A stretch of 42,083 nt of DNA from CAYRGG01 sp964423745 (lineage in GTDB: Bacteria; Pseudomonadota; Gammaproteobacteria; Competibacterales; Competibacteraceae), in contig CAYRGG010000038.1 of NCBI GenBank assembly GCA_964423745.1, positions 1-42,083 of the forward strand, read 5' to 3'. The first letter of the stretch is position 1, and each line of letters opens with the position of its first letter. A program made the translations under genes and the position numbers. The notes below the pieces were generated by a model, which worked only from the letters and a program-made list of their open reading frames with translations, was not told the origin of the DNA and searched no databases. This document shows positions 25,401 through 33,564 of this stretch, piece after piece.

Positions 25401-27629
25401 TTCCGGCGCCACTGTTCGTAGCGTGCGTTCAGGTACGCCCCGTTCCTTACGCAACACCTCAGCGAGGACCTGTAGGCGGGAATCGTCTAGCCAATCTTCA
25501 AGATTTAAGGTCAACTTATGGCGCCAATTGGGATATTGTTCAACAGTACTGCCCGGCATATTGATTTGATTGACCTGAGCAAAGACATCTTCCATTTGCA
25601 CCATCATGACGCCCGCCGGCGATTTCGCCAAATATAAATGAACAGCCCGGGATAACTCAGGGGTCATTTCCGGCACCGAGATGGAATGGACATTGATGTC
25701 GGTGGGCAATAAATTTTCCCGCTCCAAAGCCATACGTAAGCGAGCTCGATCCTGAGCTCGCGCAACGATTTGCCCATCACGGATTTCCTGGGAAGGATAA
25801 ATGTCTAAAGCGTCCCGCAGGTCGAGATCCATGCCTTGCCAGTATCCATTCAGGGTCGGCAAATCATGGGTGCTGACGGCCACCAGCGCTTGCTCGGGAT
25901 AATCTTTAGGCGCCTTGAAATCACCATGGGTATCTTTTTCGAAGTAGAATAACCGATAAGAAAAGATACCCATAGAAGCCATGGCTTCCCGGACATTGTT
26001 GGGCACAGTGCCAAGATCTTCGCCAATCACTAGACACTGGTTACGATGACTTTCCAGCGCCAAAATGCCTAATAGATCTTCAAAAGGGTAACTGACGTAG
26101 GTGCCTTCTTTGGGGGAGGTGTTGGGAGGCACCCAAAAAAGCCGCATCAAACCCATCACATGATCGATGCGTATGGCTCCTGCATAGCGCATACTGCGCC
26201 GTAGGGTGATGATAAACGGCTCATAAGCGGTTTCTTGAAGACGTGTAGGATTGAGGGGGGGCAAACCCCAATCCTGTCCATTGAGATTAAAATCGTCCGG
26301 GGGTGCACCGGTGCTGGCATGGACAGCATAAAGATCCTGGTTGGCCCAGACCTCAGCGCCCCCACGGTCGACACCCACCGCCAGATCCTGATAGACCCCA
26401 ACCCCTAATCCCAGCTGTAAAGACCGGTTACCAATGGCTTCCAATTGGCCCACTAAACGCCATTGTAGATATGTGTAAAACTCGACTCGCTTACTATGAG
26501 TGGCGGCGAAAGCGGTTACTTCCTCAGAGTTAGGATCTCGGTAAGGTTCGGGCCATACGGGCCATCCCCAAATTTGCGGATCTTCCCGGTAAAAATGTTC
26601 TTGTAAGGTCTCAAAGAGGGCATAGTGATAGAGAGATGACCCTTCAACGGCCTTAAACTCTTTGAAGTGGCGCCCGCGAGGACTGTCGGTTTCTAAATAG
26701 TGCTGGCGAAAATGGCGATAGAGCAACTCTAAAATGGTTAATTTTATTTCGCTGACAGCTTCGTAATCCACCACATCGCTAGCCCGTAAGGCCCGTAAAC
26801 GAGCCTGAAAATGCGACTTATTTACCGCTTCTTGAGCGGCTTGACACTCGCTAAATTCAGGGATCGTTTCTATATCCAAATACAGCACATTGAGATTTAG
26901 ACGACTCGAGGGGCTATAAGGACTGGCATGATTAGGATTATGAGCAAACAAAGCATTGAGGGGGTTGACGCCGACAATGGCAGCGCCTAGCTCAGCGGCT
27001 ATCTCAAGCACCGTCTTAAGATCGACGAAATCACCAATACCCCAATTACGCTGAGAACGCAGGGCATAGAGCTGTAACGCAGGCCCCCAAACCCGGCCGC
27101 CCTTTGCCAACACAGCCGATTGAAAACACTGATTAGGCGCGACAATAAGGCGCAGGGCGCCGATCAGTTCCCCGTTTTCAATCGTTTCAAAACGGTGGTA
27201 CCCCATAGGGGGTTGAATGGGTAGAGGAAAATGATAGCGGGTTAGGTGACCACTCGGGTGGGTGGCTATAGTTTCGAGATCCCGAATGCAAAAGTGGCCG
27301 TTGTGGCGTTCTCCATTTTCCAGGATCAACACCCAATCAAGCTCCCGGTCAGCTTGTTCGGTAGGGTTATTGATAGGGATGCAAGGGGTATCCTCAGACT
27401 GCTGGGCCACCAGTACTGGCGGTAAGAGGGGTTGCCATAGCCTTGAGTCGCTGGCTGCTAAAACTGCTTCAAGATCTGTATGGGCATCAATGTCAACACC
27501 CATCGCAGCCAGCAGAGCCCGTTTGGTCTCTGTGGAGGTGATGTGGCGTTGACCCCAAATATCGGTGTATTCCGAGGCTATATTGTAAAACGCACAAAGC
27601 CGGTCCAATAGAGATTGGTCCGTGTTCAT
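22473..27629 (-). CDS. malQ-treY: Bifunctional 4-alpha-glucanotransferase / maltooligosyl trehalose synthase fusion
   Basis: One uninterrupted 1718-residue protein. Residues 1 to about 730 are a GH77 amylomaltase (MalQ), which transfers glucan segments between maltodextrins: nucleophile Asp489 in IRIDHVMGL, acid/base Glu537 in IGEDLG, and Asp589 in STHDLPT. After a short linker (about 730-750), residues 750-1718 are a GH13 TreY, which turns the reducing-end alpha-1,4 bond into trehalose: the domain opens with TTYRLQFHSGFTF, and the catalytic residues are Asp1086 (LRIDHPDG), Glu1127 (VVVEKIL) and Asp1371 (STHDSKR). The ATG has GGGGAG six bases upstream. TreZ, GlgX and GlgP are not in the window. 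Both lengths fit the single-domain families, so this is a full fusion rather than a degraded gene. Confidence 0.95.
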   Translation of the reverse strand: MNTDQSLLDRLCAFYNIASEYTDIWGQRHITSTETKRALLAAMGVDIDAHTDLEAVLAASDSRLWQPLLPPVLVAQQSEDTPCIPINNPTEQADRELDWVLILENGERHNGHFCIRDLETIATHPSGHLTRYHFPLPIQPPMGYHRFETIENGELIGALRLIVAPNQCFQSAVLAKGGRVWGPALQLYALRSQRNWGIGDFVDLKTVLEIAAELGAAIVGVNPLNALFAHNPNHASPYSPSSRLNLNVLYLDIETIPEFSECQAAQEAVNKSHFQARLRALRASDVVDYEAVSEIKLTILELLYRHFRQHYLETDSPRGRHFKEFKAVEGSSLYHYALFETLQEHFYREDPQIWGWPVWPEPYRDPNSEEVTAFAATHSKRVEFYTYLQWRLVGQLEAIGNRSLQLGLGVGVYQDLAVGVDRGGAEVWANQDLYAVHASTGAPPDDFNLNGQDWGLPPLNPTRLQETAYEPFIITLRRSMRYAGAIRIDHVMGLMRLFWVPPNTSPKEGTYVSYPFEDLLGILALESHRNQCLVIGEDLGTVPNNVREAMASMGIFSYRLFYFEKDTHGDFKAPKDYPEQALVAVSTHDLPTLNGYWQGMDLDLRDALDIYPSQEIRDGQIVARAQDRARLRMALERENLLPTDINVHSISVPEMTPELSRAVHLYLAKSPAGVMMVQMEDVFAQVNQINMPGSTVEQYPNWRHKLTLNLEDWLDDSRLQVLAEVLRKERGVPERTLRTVAPERPSAAAKIPTTTYRLQFHSGFTFAQATAIAPYLNELGVSHCYASPYLRARPGSTHGYDIIDHHALNPEIGSVEDFEHFSATLRQHGMGQILDIVPNHMGVMGSDNTWWLDVLENGPAAIHGSYFDIDWEPFKEELRGKVLLPTLGDHYGLVLENGELQLHFEQQTGAFHVQYYDHHFPVDPREYCHILEDRIDQLEARMGAENPDFLEYQSLVTAFSHLPERIETVPERIAERARDKEIHKKHLSGLCQRSADIAWFIEENLQALNGSPGEPQSFDPLHNLLERQAYRLSYWRVASDDINYRRFFDINDLAGLRMENQQVFKDTHDLVIELLAEGKLDGLRIDHPDGLYNPKNYFRQLQNCLVTSAGAETAVDMDEKPVYVVVEKILESYERLPEDWPVHGTTGYDFTNLVNGLFIDTEAETALNQTYHNFIGQSVDFEELLYHCKKLMMAVSLDSELNVLANQLNRIAQADRHTRDFTLNGLRSTLEEIVASFPVYRTYITPERVSEEDKRYVDWAVSVAKKHSQAADVSIFDFVRDVLLTAEADGKPASFRDQVLAFAMKFQQYTGPLMAKGLEDTSFYRYNRLVSLNEVGGDPRRFGVSVSGFHRATHERASQWPHGMLSTSTHDSKRSEDVRTRINVLTEFTEEWEKQLKRWSRLNKSKKRLVDDELAPSANDEYLLYQTLLGAWPLEPDSAFQGDSFRQRIEDYMLKAVKEAKAHSSWINPNAEYEEAVKTFVRALLDPDNQNRLLEDFLPLQERIAYFGMFNSLSQTLLKLTSPGVPDIYQGSELWDFSLVDPDNRRPIDYDQRAHMLQDLKHLTEGPSDGLIDQVQSLLNTMKDGRIKLYTVWKTLALRQAQADLFRDGEYIPLTVTGSGADHICAFARRHQDQQVLVIAPRLFAKLLNGELGALPLGEEVWGDTTLNLPDETTEPRHYKNVFTQETLSPQPVEDSAILPLADVLGHFPVALLTANNP

Positions 27630-27802
27630 TCGTTCTCCCCTTTAATGAATGGCGCGAAAAATGGCAATGATTGTACACATCTTATGATGGCCATTGACAT
27701 GGGGTACGAAATTTATTTTTCCCTTGCAGTGCTATCTAATCAAGCAGACGTTTTAAGAAAAAAACCCATTACGATAACAACAGCTAAGTACTTACCTATA
27801 AA

Positions 27803-27896
27803 TTATCCGGTGTTATATCAGGAACGCTGTGAATACGTCCATGTACGCTCCATCGCCGTCTCCCAACGGCGAAGGCCCTTCCATAACACCGGATAA
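27803..27896. repeat. MITE/REP-like element 1
   Basis: A 94-base unit with perfect 14-base terminal inverted repeats (TTATCCGGTGTTAT and its complement at 27883-27896). Inside are the core GTGAATACGTCCATGTACGCT and a small hairpin, TCGCCGT/ACGGCGA (27853-27872, 6-base loop). The same core type and internal hairpin recur in the element at 38794-38914. It lies in a gene-poor stretch upstream of the MalQ-TreY gene. Confidence 0.75.
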
Positions 27897-27998
27897 CTTA
27901 GGGCGTTTTACTTATTGCTGATGCAATAGCTGTAACTGGGAAAAGATAAAATAGACGGAAATGAAGCATCGGTCAGAAAGATAATAGCAGCGTGATCG

Positions 27999-28184
27999 TC
28001 AAACCTGCATAGAGTCTGGTTTAGCAAGGGCGGTACGAAGCTTTTCCCAGCGATCACGCTCTGAAGCAGCGCACTCTCCCCGGGCTTCAATACGGTTTAT
28101 GGCGTCTTGAAGTGCCTGCAACGCATGACAAGCGACTTCATCAGCAACACGTTTACGTTCCATTTTGTTATAGATAACAATCAT
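27999..28184 (-). CDS. Small charged helical protein, unknown
   Basis: A 61-residue frame with ATG and an upstream TAAGG about nine bases away. The composition is that of a real soluble helical protein: charged, Ala-rich, with a regular pattern from ERKRVADEVACHALQALQDA to SERDRWEKLRTAL. Two Cys residues, no membrane segment. I recognise no family. It is isolated in the gene-poor stretch. Probably genuine, but this rests only on coding character and the start site. Confidence 0.45.
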   Translation of the reverse strand: MIVIYNKMERKRVADEVACHALQALQDAINRIEARGECAASERDRWEKLRTALAKPDSMQV

Positions 28185-28563
28185 ACTAAAATACCTTAGC
28201 AGGCAGTGTTTTAATGTAAATAGACCCTAGCGAAACCACTTTATTACGGTTTGACTACAGCTACGTGATCAGCAACATGGTAGATGTTTAATTTAGAAAG
28301 CCAACGTCTTTCAATTGATTCGCTTTATGTCTTCCTTGGACGCTACTATTAGCACAATCCGCGCCAACTTATATTCTCACTCTGAAATCTATTTTCGTAG
28401 GGTTAGCTTTTAGCTCGTGATTAACCGATTAATTGTATTAATTGCTAATCAAATCAGTGGTTTTTTATGGCTCGAAAAATGTTCCGTAAAGAATTATTGG
28501 TAAATCAAACATACCATGCGCTTGTGGAAAAAACGCAACTTGTTTTATGCAAAAACTGCTCAG

Positions 28564-28579
28564 TTTGAACCGGTTCAAA
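28564..28579. promoter_or_regulatory. 16-base perfect palindrome
   Basis: TTTGAACCGGTTCAAA is fully self-complementary. A half-site-like GGTTCAAA occurs again about 20 bases further on (near 28600). Palindromes of this size are typical dimeric regulator sites, but the nearest gene start (28929) is about 350 bases away, so the target is unclear. Confidence 0.3.
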
Positions 28580-28928
28580 TTGCAGTTATCAATCACATTG
28601 GTTCAAAAGCTTCACAAATCCCATCCCGACATGAGTCTATCCGAAACTTGCCCATGAGGCCCCCAGAAAAACCACTGTTCTTCGTAAGTTTGTCAGTTTC
28701 TGACCAATGATGGGTTTAGATGCCGTATAAATACCACAAAATTTTATACCCTAAATGCTTAGAGTCTATTTAAGGGAGCTCCTCGTGCGCAGTCATGAAC
28801 AGGATAGTATTGCTGCAAATTTTGCAAACTCGTTTGTAGTCATGTAGAACTACATAAAGAAAGAATAAACAACAAATTCCATGTTACCCCCACAATTTGT
28901 ATAGGATGTTAACGGCGTCGCGATACCT

Positions 28929-30401
28929 ATGCAGCACCACAACAATCAAACCAGTTTGTTCTTATACCGGGTTGGCGATTTTATGAGTTCGCTGCCGCCC
29001 ATATTATCCGAAGATACGTCTTGTCTTGTCGCGGTTGAGCAGATGCGTCAGAGCTCTGCACGGGAACTATTGGTTGAGGATTCCGGTGGTTTTGTCGCAG
29101 GTATTTTGCTCAGCACTGACCTGCTGCAACATATGACTTCTAGCGATAATCCTGCAGCAAAAATAACGACTATCATCCGTAAACCGATTCCTACCGTGTG
29201 TGAAGATGAACCCTTGTTCCGAGCCTTGTTCCTGATGCGCCATTGGCATTTGAAATACCTACCCGTGGTGGACGCGAAAAAGCGACCAACGGGTATGCTG
29301 CAGCTAGAAAATTTTCTCGATCCTCTACTCGGAAAGCAAATGCCCTGGGTGGAGTCTATTGGTAACGAGGAAAAGACAGGCGATCTCCGGCGGGCTCGTA
29401 ACTCTCAGGCTGAATTGGTATCTGTTTTGTTGGAACAACAGGTACCGGCCGGTGAGATTTTAGCGGTATTAACCCGGCTTAACGATGAGGTTTACGGCCG
29501 TGTTTTGGAGCGATCCATGCAAACCCTGGCGGAGCAGGGTTGGGGTGATCCGCCGGTGGCTTTTGCGGTTATGGTCACCGGTTCCGCGGGACGCTGGGAA
29601 AGTTTGCTTGGGCCAGATCAGGACAATGGTTTTATTTTGGCGGATTACCCAGACCGGGATTATCGGCACGTCAATAATTATTTTTATCAACTGGCCGAGT
29701 CCATGACTCGTCAGCTGGATGAGGCGGGTATCCCCTTGTGCATTGGGCAGATTATGGCGAGTAATCACGCCTGGCGAAAACGATTTTCGGAATGGCAGAC
29801 GCAGATGTTAGGTTGGTTACACAAGCCTTCCGTTGCCTCGGCGACTTTGTTTGATATTTGGATCGATTTTCGGTGTGTCTTTGGAGACTATCGATTAGTT
29901 GATAGGCTGCGTAATTGCCTGACTGAACAGGCACCTCGTCATCATGGTTTTTTTCAAGAATTAGAAGCACTGCAATTCGATCATGAGGTGGCCATTACAC
30001 CTTTGCGCACTTTAAAACGAGAAAATCGGCCAGGTGAGTATGGTCATCGTAAAATAGACATTAAACGTAAAGGTATTCGCCCCTTAGTGGAAGGAGTCCG
30101 TATCTTGGCCTTACGGAAGGGTAATGGAGCAACCGAAACCTTAGCGCGTTTAGCGTTCCTACGAGAGTGCAATGGGTTATCGTTGGACTTGGCCGATGCC
30201 TTAGAGGATGCGTTTCAGTTCCTAAACGGTCTTTTGTTAAAAAACCAGCTTAAGGATTATCAGCAAGGCAAACACCCAGAGGTGTACGTGGCGCCTGGGG
30301 CTTTACAAGGTCAAGAAAAAGCACAGCTTAAAGCATCTTTGCGCACGGTATCCCGTCTACGTAGTATGGTGCATACCGAGTTTACCGCTGAGTTGTTCTG
30401 A
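28929..30401 (+). CDS. CBS-pair / DUF294 nucleotidyltransferase
   Basis: Cytoplasmic signalling-type protein, 490 aa. Residues about 15-135 are a tandem CBS pair (adenosine-ligand sensor). Residues 165-300 are a DUF294 nucleotidyltransferase with the GSAGRWE motif (218-224) and the metal-binding DQD (230-232). Residues 340-485 are the DUF294 C-terminal domain. Relatives often carry an N-terminal cyclic-nucleotide-binding domain and lie next to an exonuclease or acetate permease gene; neither is here. The first 18 residues precede another in-frame ATG (28983), and neither start has a clear Shine-Dalgarno. The role is probably nucleotide-dependent modification of an unknown partner, by analogy to GlnD. 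Confidence 0.88.
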   Translation: MQHHNNQTSLFLYRVGDFMSSLPPILSEDTSCLVAVEQMRQSSARELLVEDSGGFVAGILLSTDLLQHMTSSDNPAAKITTIIRKPIPTVCEDEPLFRALFLMRHWHLKYLPVVDAKKRPTGMLQLENFLDPLLGKQMPWVESIGNEEKTGDLRRARNSQAELVSVLLEQQVPAGEILAVLTRLNDEVYGRVLERSMQTLAEQGWGDPPVAFAVMVTGSAGRWESLLGPDQDNGFILADYPDRDYRHVNNYFYQLAESMTRQLDEAGIPLCIGQIMASNHAWRKRFSEWQTQMLGWLHKPSVASATLFDIWIDFRCVFGDYRLVDRLRNCLTEQAPRHHGFFQELEALQFDHEVAITPLRTLKRENRPGEYGHRKIDIKRKGIRPLVEGVRILALRKGNGATETLARLAFLRECNGLSLDLADALEDAFQFLNGLLLKNQLKDYQQGKHPEVYVAPGALQGQEKAQLKASLRTVSRLRSMVHTEFTAELF

Positions 30402-30426
30402 TCTGAAAGTCTCACCTTAAACTCGC

Positions 30427-31005
30427 TTAAGGCAACTCCACAAGCACTTGGCTGAGGGGTTTGCGGGGCGTCTGAGGCACCTCCGCAGGATAGCCATACC
30501 AAAATAAGCCGACCACCGTTTCCAGCGCCGGGTCAACCCAGATCACGTCGTAAAAATCAGCTTCTCGAATGACATCGCCAGTGGTCCATTTAACACCAAT
30601 GCCTTCGCTCCACAAATACAGGGAAAAATTTTGGATTGCACAGCAACACGCAGAATAATCTTCTTTAGCACGCAGCGGATCGTCGGAGTTTTCGCAGGTC
30701 ACCACAAGCCAACCCGGTATGCGTTGCCAGCGGTCCAGTTTGGTCAGACCCGCCTCAGGGCCTTTTTTACGTGTGGTCAACTGAGCATTTAGTTTAGCGA
30801 TTGCCTGAGCTGTTTCCGGGCCGAGCAGATAAAAATGCCAAGGTTCGGTAAGCAAATGATTGGGAGCCCAGCGCGCCAAGTCCAATCCTCGCAAAATAGT
30901 TTCCTTGGGAGGTAATTGTTCCTTAAACTCATGGATAGTGCGCCGGGAGCGTATAAGATCCGCTGTGCTTAACAAACTATTAAACGGGTTTTCCTGTGCT
31001 GACAC
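30427..31005 (-). CDS. Nitroreductase-family FMN oxidoreductase
   Basis: A 192-residue flavoprotein of the NfsB/YdjA-like fold. The FMN phosphate-binding RSRRTIHEF (19-27), the LARWAPNHLLTEPW region, and the C-terminal VVGLFWYGYPAEVP are typical. The substrate cannot be told; members reduce nitro compounds, quinones or enones. The central region has a notable DYSACCCAIQNF (three Cys in a row). It lies 103 bases downstream of a TusA-type gene on the same strand and converges with the DUF294 gene 25 bases away. Confidence 0.9.
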   Translation of the reverse strand: MSAQENPFNSLLSTADLIRSRRTIHEFKEQLPPKETILRGLDLARWAPNHLLTEPWHFYLLGPETAQAIAKLNAQLTTRKKGPEAGLTKLDRWQRIPGWLVVTCENSDDPLRAKEDYSACCCAIQNFSLYLWSEGIGVKWTTGDVIREADFYDVIWVDPALETVVGLFWYGYPAEVPQTPRKPLSQVLVELP

Positions 31006-31108
31006 GTTATCACCTATTTTGTTAACTGTTTAAATAGACCGCTTGGGTGTCAGACTGTTTCAAGAATGGTTGCTAAAGATAGCACTCAACAGCTTTGTAA
31101 GCTTACTT

Positions 31109-31336
31109 TTAGGCTTTCTCGACAAGGAAATAAAATCTGCCTTGTTCCTCATAAGATTCCAACAAGTTATGTCCACCTTGTTTAGAGAACACGGCAAAAT
31201 CCTGAACTGAGCCAGGGTCGGTGGCGATGATGCTCAAGCGTTGCCCGCTTTGCAGCCCGGCTAGCGCTTTTTTAGCTTTGAGTATGGGTAAGGGGCAATT
31301 TAACCCCGATGCATCTAACTGGGAATCAACCTGCAT
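31109..31336 (-). CDS. TusA-family sulfurtransferase (SirA-like)
   Basis: A 75-residue sulfur-carrier protein with the diagnostic CPxP motif (Cys14 in GLNCPLPILKAKKAL). The rest is the usual beta-alpha-beta fold (LSIIATDPGSVQDF, then a Gly-rich turn). TusA relatives hand persulfide sulfur to tRNA thiolation, molybdopterin or sulfur-oxidation pathways; which one applies here is not shown. The window also has cysI, but far away. It lies upstream of the nitroreductase on the same strand. Confidence 0.92.
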   Translation of the reverse strand: MQVDSQLDASGLNCPLPILKAKKALAGLQSGQRLSIIATDPGSVQDFAVFSKQGGHNLLESYEEQGRFYFLVEKA

Positions 31337-31437
31337 AATGCGCTTTTACCCCCTGAATGAGAACAAAAATCAGGTATCAGAATCTAACAAGTCATACAAA
31401 ACATTAAAGTATAATCCATTATATGGGTAAGTGGCAG

Positions 31438-31465
31438 TTGCCATTTTAGATATTTCTTGTAACAT
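31438..31465 (+). promoter_or_regulatory. Candidate sigma-70 promoter of tRNA-Lys
   Basis: TTGCCA and TAACAT are separated by 16 bases, ending 15 bases before the first base of the tRNA. Spacing and similarity to the consensus are fair. Confidence 0.4.
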
Positions 31466-31479
31466 ATGCCATTGATATT

Positions 31480-31555
31480 GGGCCGTTAGCTCAGTTGGTA
31501 GAGCATCGGACTTTTAATCCGCTGGTCGTAGGTTCGAATCCTACACGGCCCACCA
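31480..31555 (+). tRNA. tRNA-Lys (anticodon UUU)
   Basis: A 76-base cloverleaf with encoded CCA. The acceptor stem GGGCCGT pairs with ACGGCCC, and the D arm has AGCTCAGTTGGTAGAGC. The anticodon loop CTTTTAA gives UUU, and the T arm is GTAGG-TTCGAAT-CCTAC. It closely resembles E. coli tRNA-Lys. Confidence 0.98.
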
Positions 31556-31864
31556 ATAAACAAACAAACCATACCTGTCCTGCTACCTTTCTCTTCCATT
31601 GCTGCTCACTATAGGCGGCACATGAAAATCATAATTACAAAAATTAGCTTGACGAAAAATAGTATTCGAGTCATTTATTTTTGTGCATTATATTGGCTTA
31701 TTGATTGCATCAAATTAATACGTTTTTTGCGTCTAGGCAGTTTGCTGCCAACAACAGTATTGTGCAGTAATCGTAAATAGCCAAACTATGACTGCCCATT
31801 GAAGGCACAACAACTTGGAAATAGGGTCATAAAAAAGACCCCATGTGTTAGAGGATGATCGAAT
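31556..31864. other. Intergenic region
   Basis: This 309-base stretch between tRNA-Lys and dsbB shows no coding frame and no clear hairpin. A TTGACG at about 31649 might be a -35 box, but no good -10 follows. Confidence 0.4.
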
Positions 31865-32404
31865 ATGCTAGCTGATAATGTAACTGTACCCATATTCAAG
31901 ACCCAACTGCGCTGGTTGCCATCACGGCGATGGGTCAATTTTTTTGGGTTTGCCGCCTGCGCAGGGATGCTTGGTTTTGGTTATATACTGCAATACGTCA
32001 TGTATTTAGAACCCTGCCCCATGTGCATCCTGCAGCGCATGGCCATTGTTGCCATTGGCAGCGTCTTTTTGCTGGCAGCGCTCCATAACCCCCGTGCTTG
32101 GGGTGCTAGGATCTATGCGGTAGTGCTAGCTCTAACCGTTGCTGTTGGCGCATCGCTTTCCATGCGGCATATTTGGTTACAGTATTTTTTACCAGAAGAT
32201 CAAGAACCTGCCTGTGGGATGGCCCTGGACTATATGGTAGAGGTTTTCTCGCCCGGTGAAGTGCTTGCCATGATCCTTGCGGGTACCGGCGATTGTACCC
32301 AGGTGGTGTGGACCTTTTTGGGTCTTAGTATTCCCGCATGGACGTTAGTGTGTTTTGTAGTGCTTGGCGTCGTCGGCGTGACCCGCAACTGGATGAAAGT
32401 CTAA
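31865..32404 (+). CDS. dsbB: Disulfide bond formation protein DsbB
   Basis: Inner-membrane quinone reductase that reoxidises periplasmic DsbA. The 179-residue protein has four membrane helices. The redox pair Cys51-Pro-Met-Cys54 follows the first helix (EPCPMCILQR), and the second pair, Cys117 and Cys144, sits in the second periplasmic loop (EPACGMALDY and TGDCTQ). Both pairs are at the E. coli spacing. The quinone-binding Arg after the first pair (LQR) is present. No dsbA is next to it. Start ATG 31865 has GAGGA about 10 bases upstream. Confidence 0.95.
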   Translation: MLADNVTVPIFKTQLRWLPSRRWVNFFGFAACAGMLGFGYILQYVMYLEPCPMCILQRMAIVAIGSVFLLAALHNPRAWGARIYAVVLALTVAVGASLSMRHIWLQYFLPEDQEPACGMALDYMVEVFSPGEVLAMILAGTGDCTQVVWTFLGLSIPAWTLVCFVVLGVVGVTRNWMKV

Positions 32405-32553
32405 ACCTTAGCGTCAATCTATAGTCTTCTAACAAATATTTTAAGACCGGTTTTGTTATTAATTTAATGAAACCGTCATGTTGCAGAGCCTTCAAAAAGG
32501 GATAATAAGACGGTATCAATGGGTCTAGGTTTTCTTTCAAAAAGGTAATTACC

Positions 32554-33498
32554 ATGTTAAAGAAGCAAAAGGTGGGCATTGTAGGAACAGGTCAAGTGGG
32601 AATGGCGGCAGCCTATGCAATCTTCCAACAAAAAAATGTCAGAGAATTGGTTTTTGTCGATCGCAATAGGGAACGGGCAGAAGGCGAAGCGATGGATCTG
32701 ATGCATGGTCAGGCTTATGTGGGGCGTTGCAGCGTACAAGCAGGCGATTATGCGGATTTACAAGATGCCCAACTTATCGTGATTTCTGCGGGAGCAAGTC
32801 AAAAACCGGGTGAATCACGGCTGGAATTATTGAATCGCAATGCGGCGATTTTCAAAGAAATCGCCACCCAATTGGATAACTATGCACCGGAAGCTATTTT
32901 ATTAATAGCGACGAATCCCGTAGATATTTTGACTTATGTTATGCAGGATTTGAGCAAGCGTCCACAAAATTTAGTGATTGGCACAGGTACGATGCTTGAT
33001 ACCACCCGGTTTCGCACCTTGTTAGCTGAATATTACTGCGTCGATCCCCGGTCGGTACATGCTTTTATCCTCGGGGAGCACGGGGATTCAGAGGTGCCAG
33101 TTTGGAGTACAGCAGATATTGCAGGTAGTCTCTTGACCAAAAGTATTATCCTCGGCAAATCTTTTGACCGTGAAGTGATGGATGGGTTATTTCAAAAGGT
33201 TCGTAGAGCAGCTTACGAAATCATCAATCGTAAAGGTTATACCAATTGGGCTATTGGCCTGGTGATCGCCCATCTGGTGCGCACCATTCAAGATGATCAA
33301 AACAGCGTGCTTCCCGTCAGTGTACGGTTGGCAGGCGAGTATGGCATCGACGATGTCTGTCTTAGCATTCCTGTGGCCATAGGTCTGCGGGGTGTTGGCG
33401 AACGGGTTTGCCCTACCTTGGATGACGAGGAATCAAAAGGATTACAACACTCGGCGGATGTGCTCAAGGAAAGTCTGGCCGGAATCCATTACGATTAG
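32554..33498 (+). CDS. ldh: L-lactate dehydrogenase (NAD-dependent)
   Basis: Cytosolic enzyme interconverting L-lactate and pyruvate, 314 aa. It has the Rossmann motif GTGQVG (11-16), Asp36 after the second strand (NAD preference), the specificity loop GASQKPGESR with Gln83 (LDH-type; MDH has Arg here) and Arg89, the catalytic Asp149/Arg152 in MLDTTRFR, and His176 in LGEHGDSE. It is most similar to bacillus-type LDH, unusual in many proteobacteria. comB follows after 66 bases, so the two may share a transcript. A malate or sulfolactate-like substrate is possible, but Gln83 argues for lactate. Confidence 0.88.
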   Translation: MLKKQKVGIVGTGQVGMAAAYAIFQQKNVRELVFVDRNRERAEGEAMDLMHGQAYVGRCSVQAGDYADLQDAQLIVISAGASQKPGESRLELLNRNAAIFKEIATQLDNYAPEAILLIATNPVDILTYVMQDLSKRPQNLVIGTGTMLDTTRFRTLLAEYYCVDPRSVHAFILGEHGDSEVPVWSTADIAGSLLTKSIILGKSFDREVMDGLFQKVRRAAYEIINRKGYTNWAIGLVIAHLVRTIQDDQNSVLPVSVRLAGEYGIDDVCLSIPVAIGLRGVGERVCPTLDDEESKGLQHSADVLKESLAGIHYD

Positions 33499-33564
33499 TG
33501 GCCACATCAGACGTAGCTTATCAGCTGCGCTGCCGTCACTAAGCCACTAGAGGGACAATCTGCC

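Larger units (their letters stand above)
27897..28928. other. Gene-poor region
   Basis: Between the repeat element and the DUF294 gene I find one possible small gene (27999-28184, minus), a 16-base palindrome (28564-28579) and A/T-rich sequence. A 64-codon frame at 28516-28710 has no ribosome binding site and no recognisable character. Promoters for the DUF294 gene are probably near 28850-28920. This may be a decayed region. Confidence 0.5.

Noticed and set aside
27615..27896. 93-codon frame in the gap before the repeat element
   Set aside because: Its last third is simply the MITE-like element read as protein, and its start lies inside the malQ-treY start region.
28516..28710. 64-codon frame
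   Set aside because: No ribosome binding site, no coding character, and it spans the 16-base palindrome.
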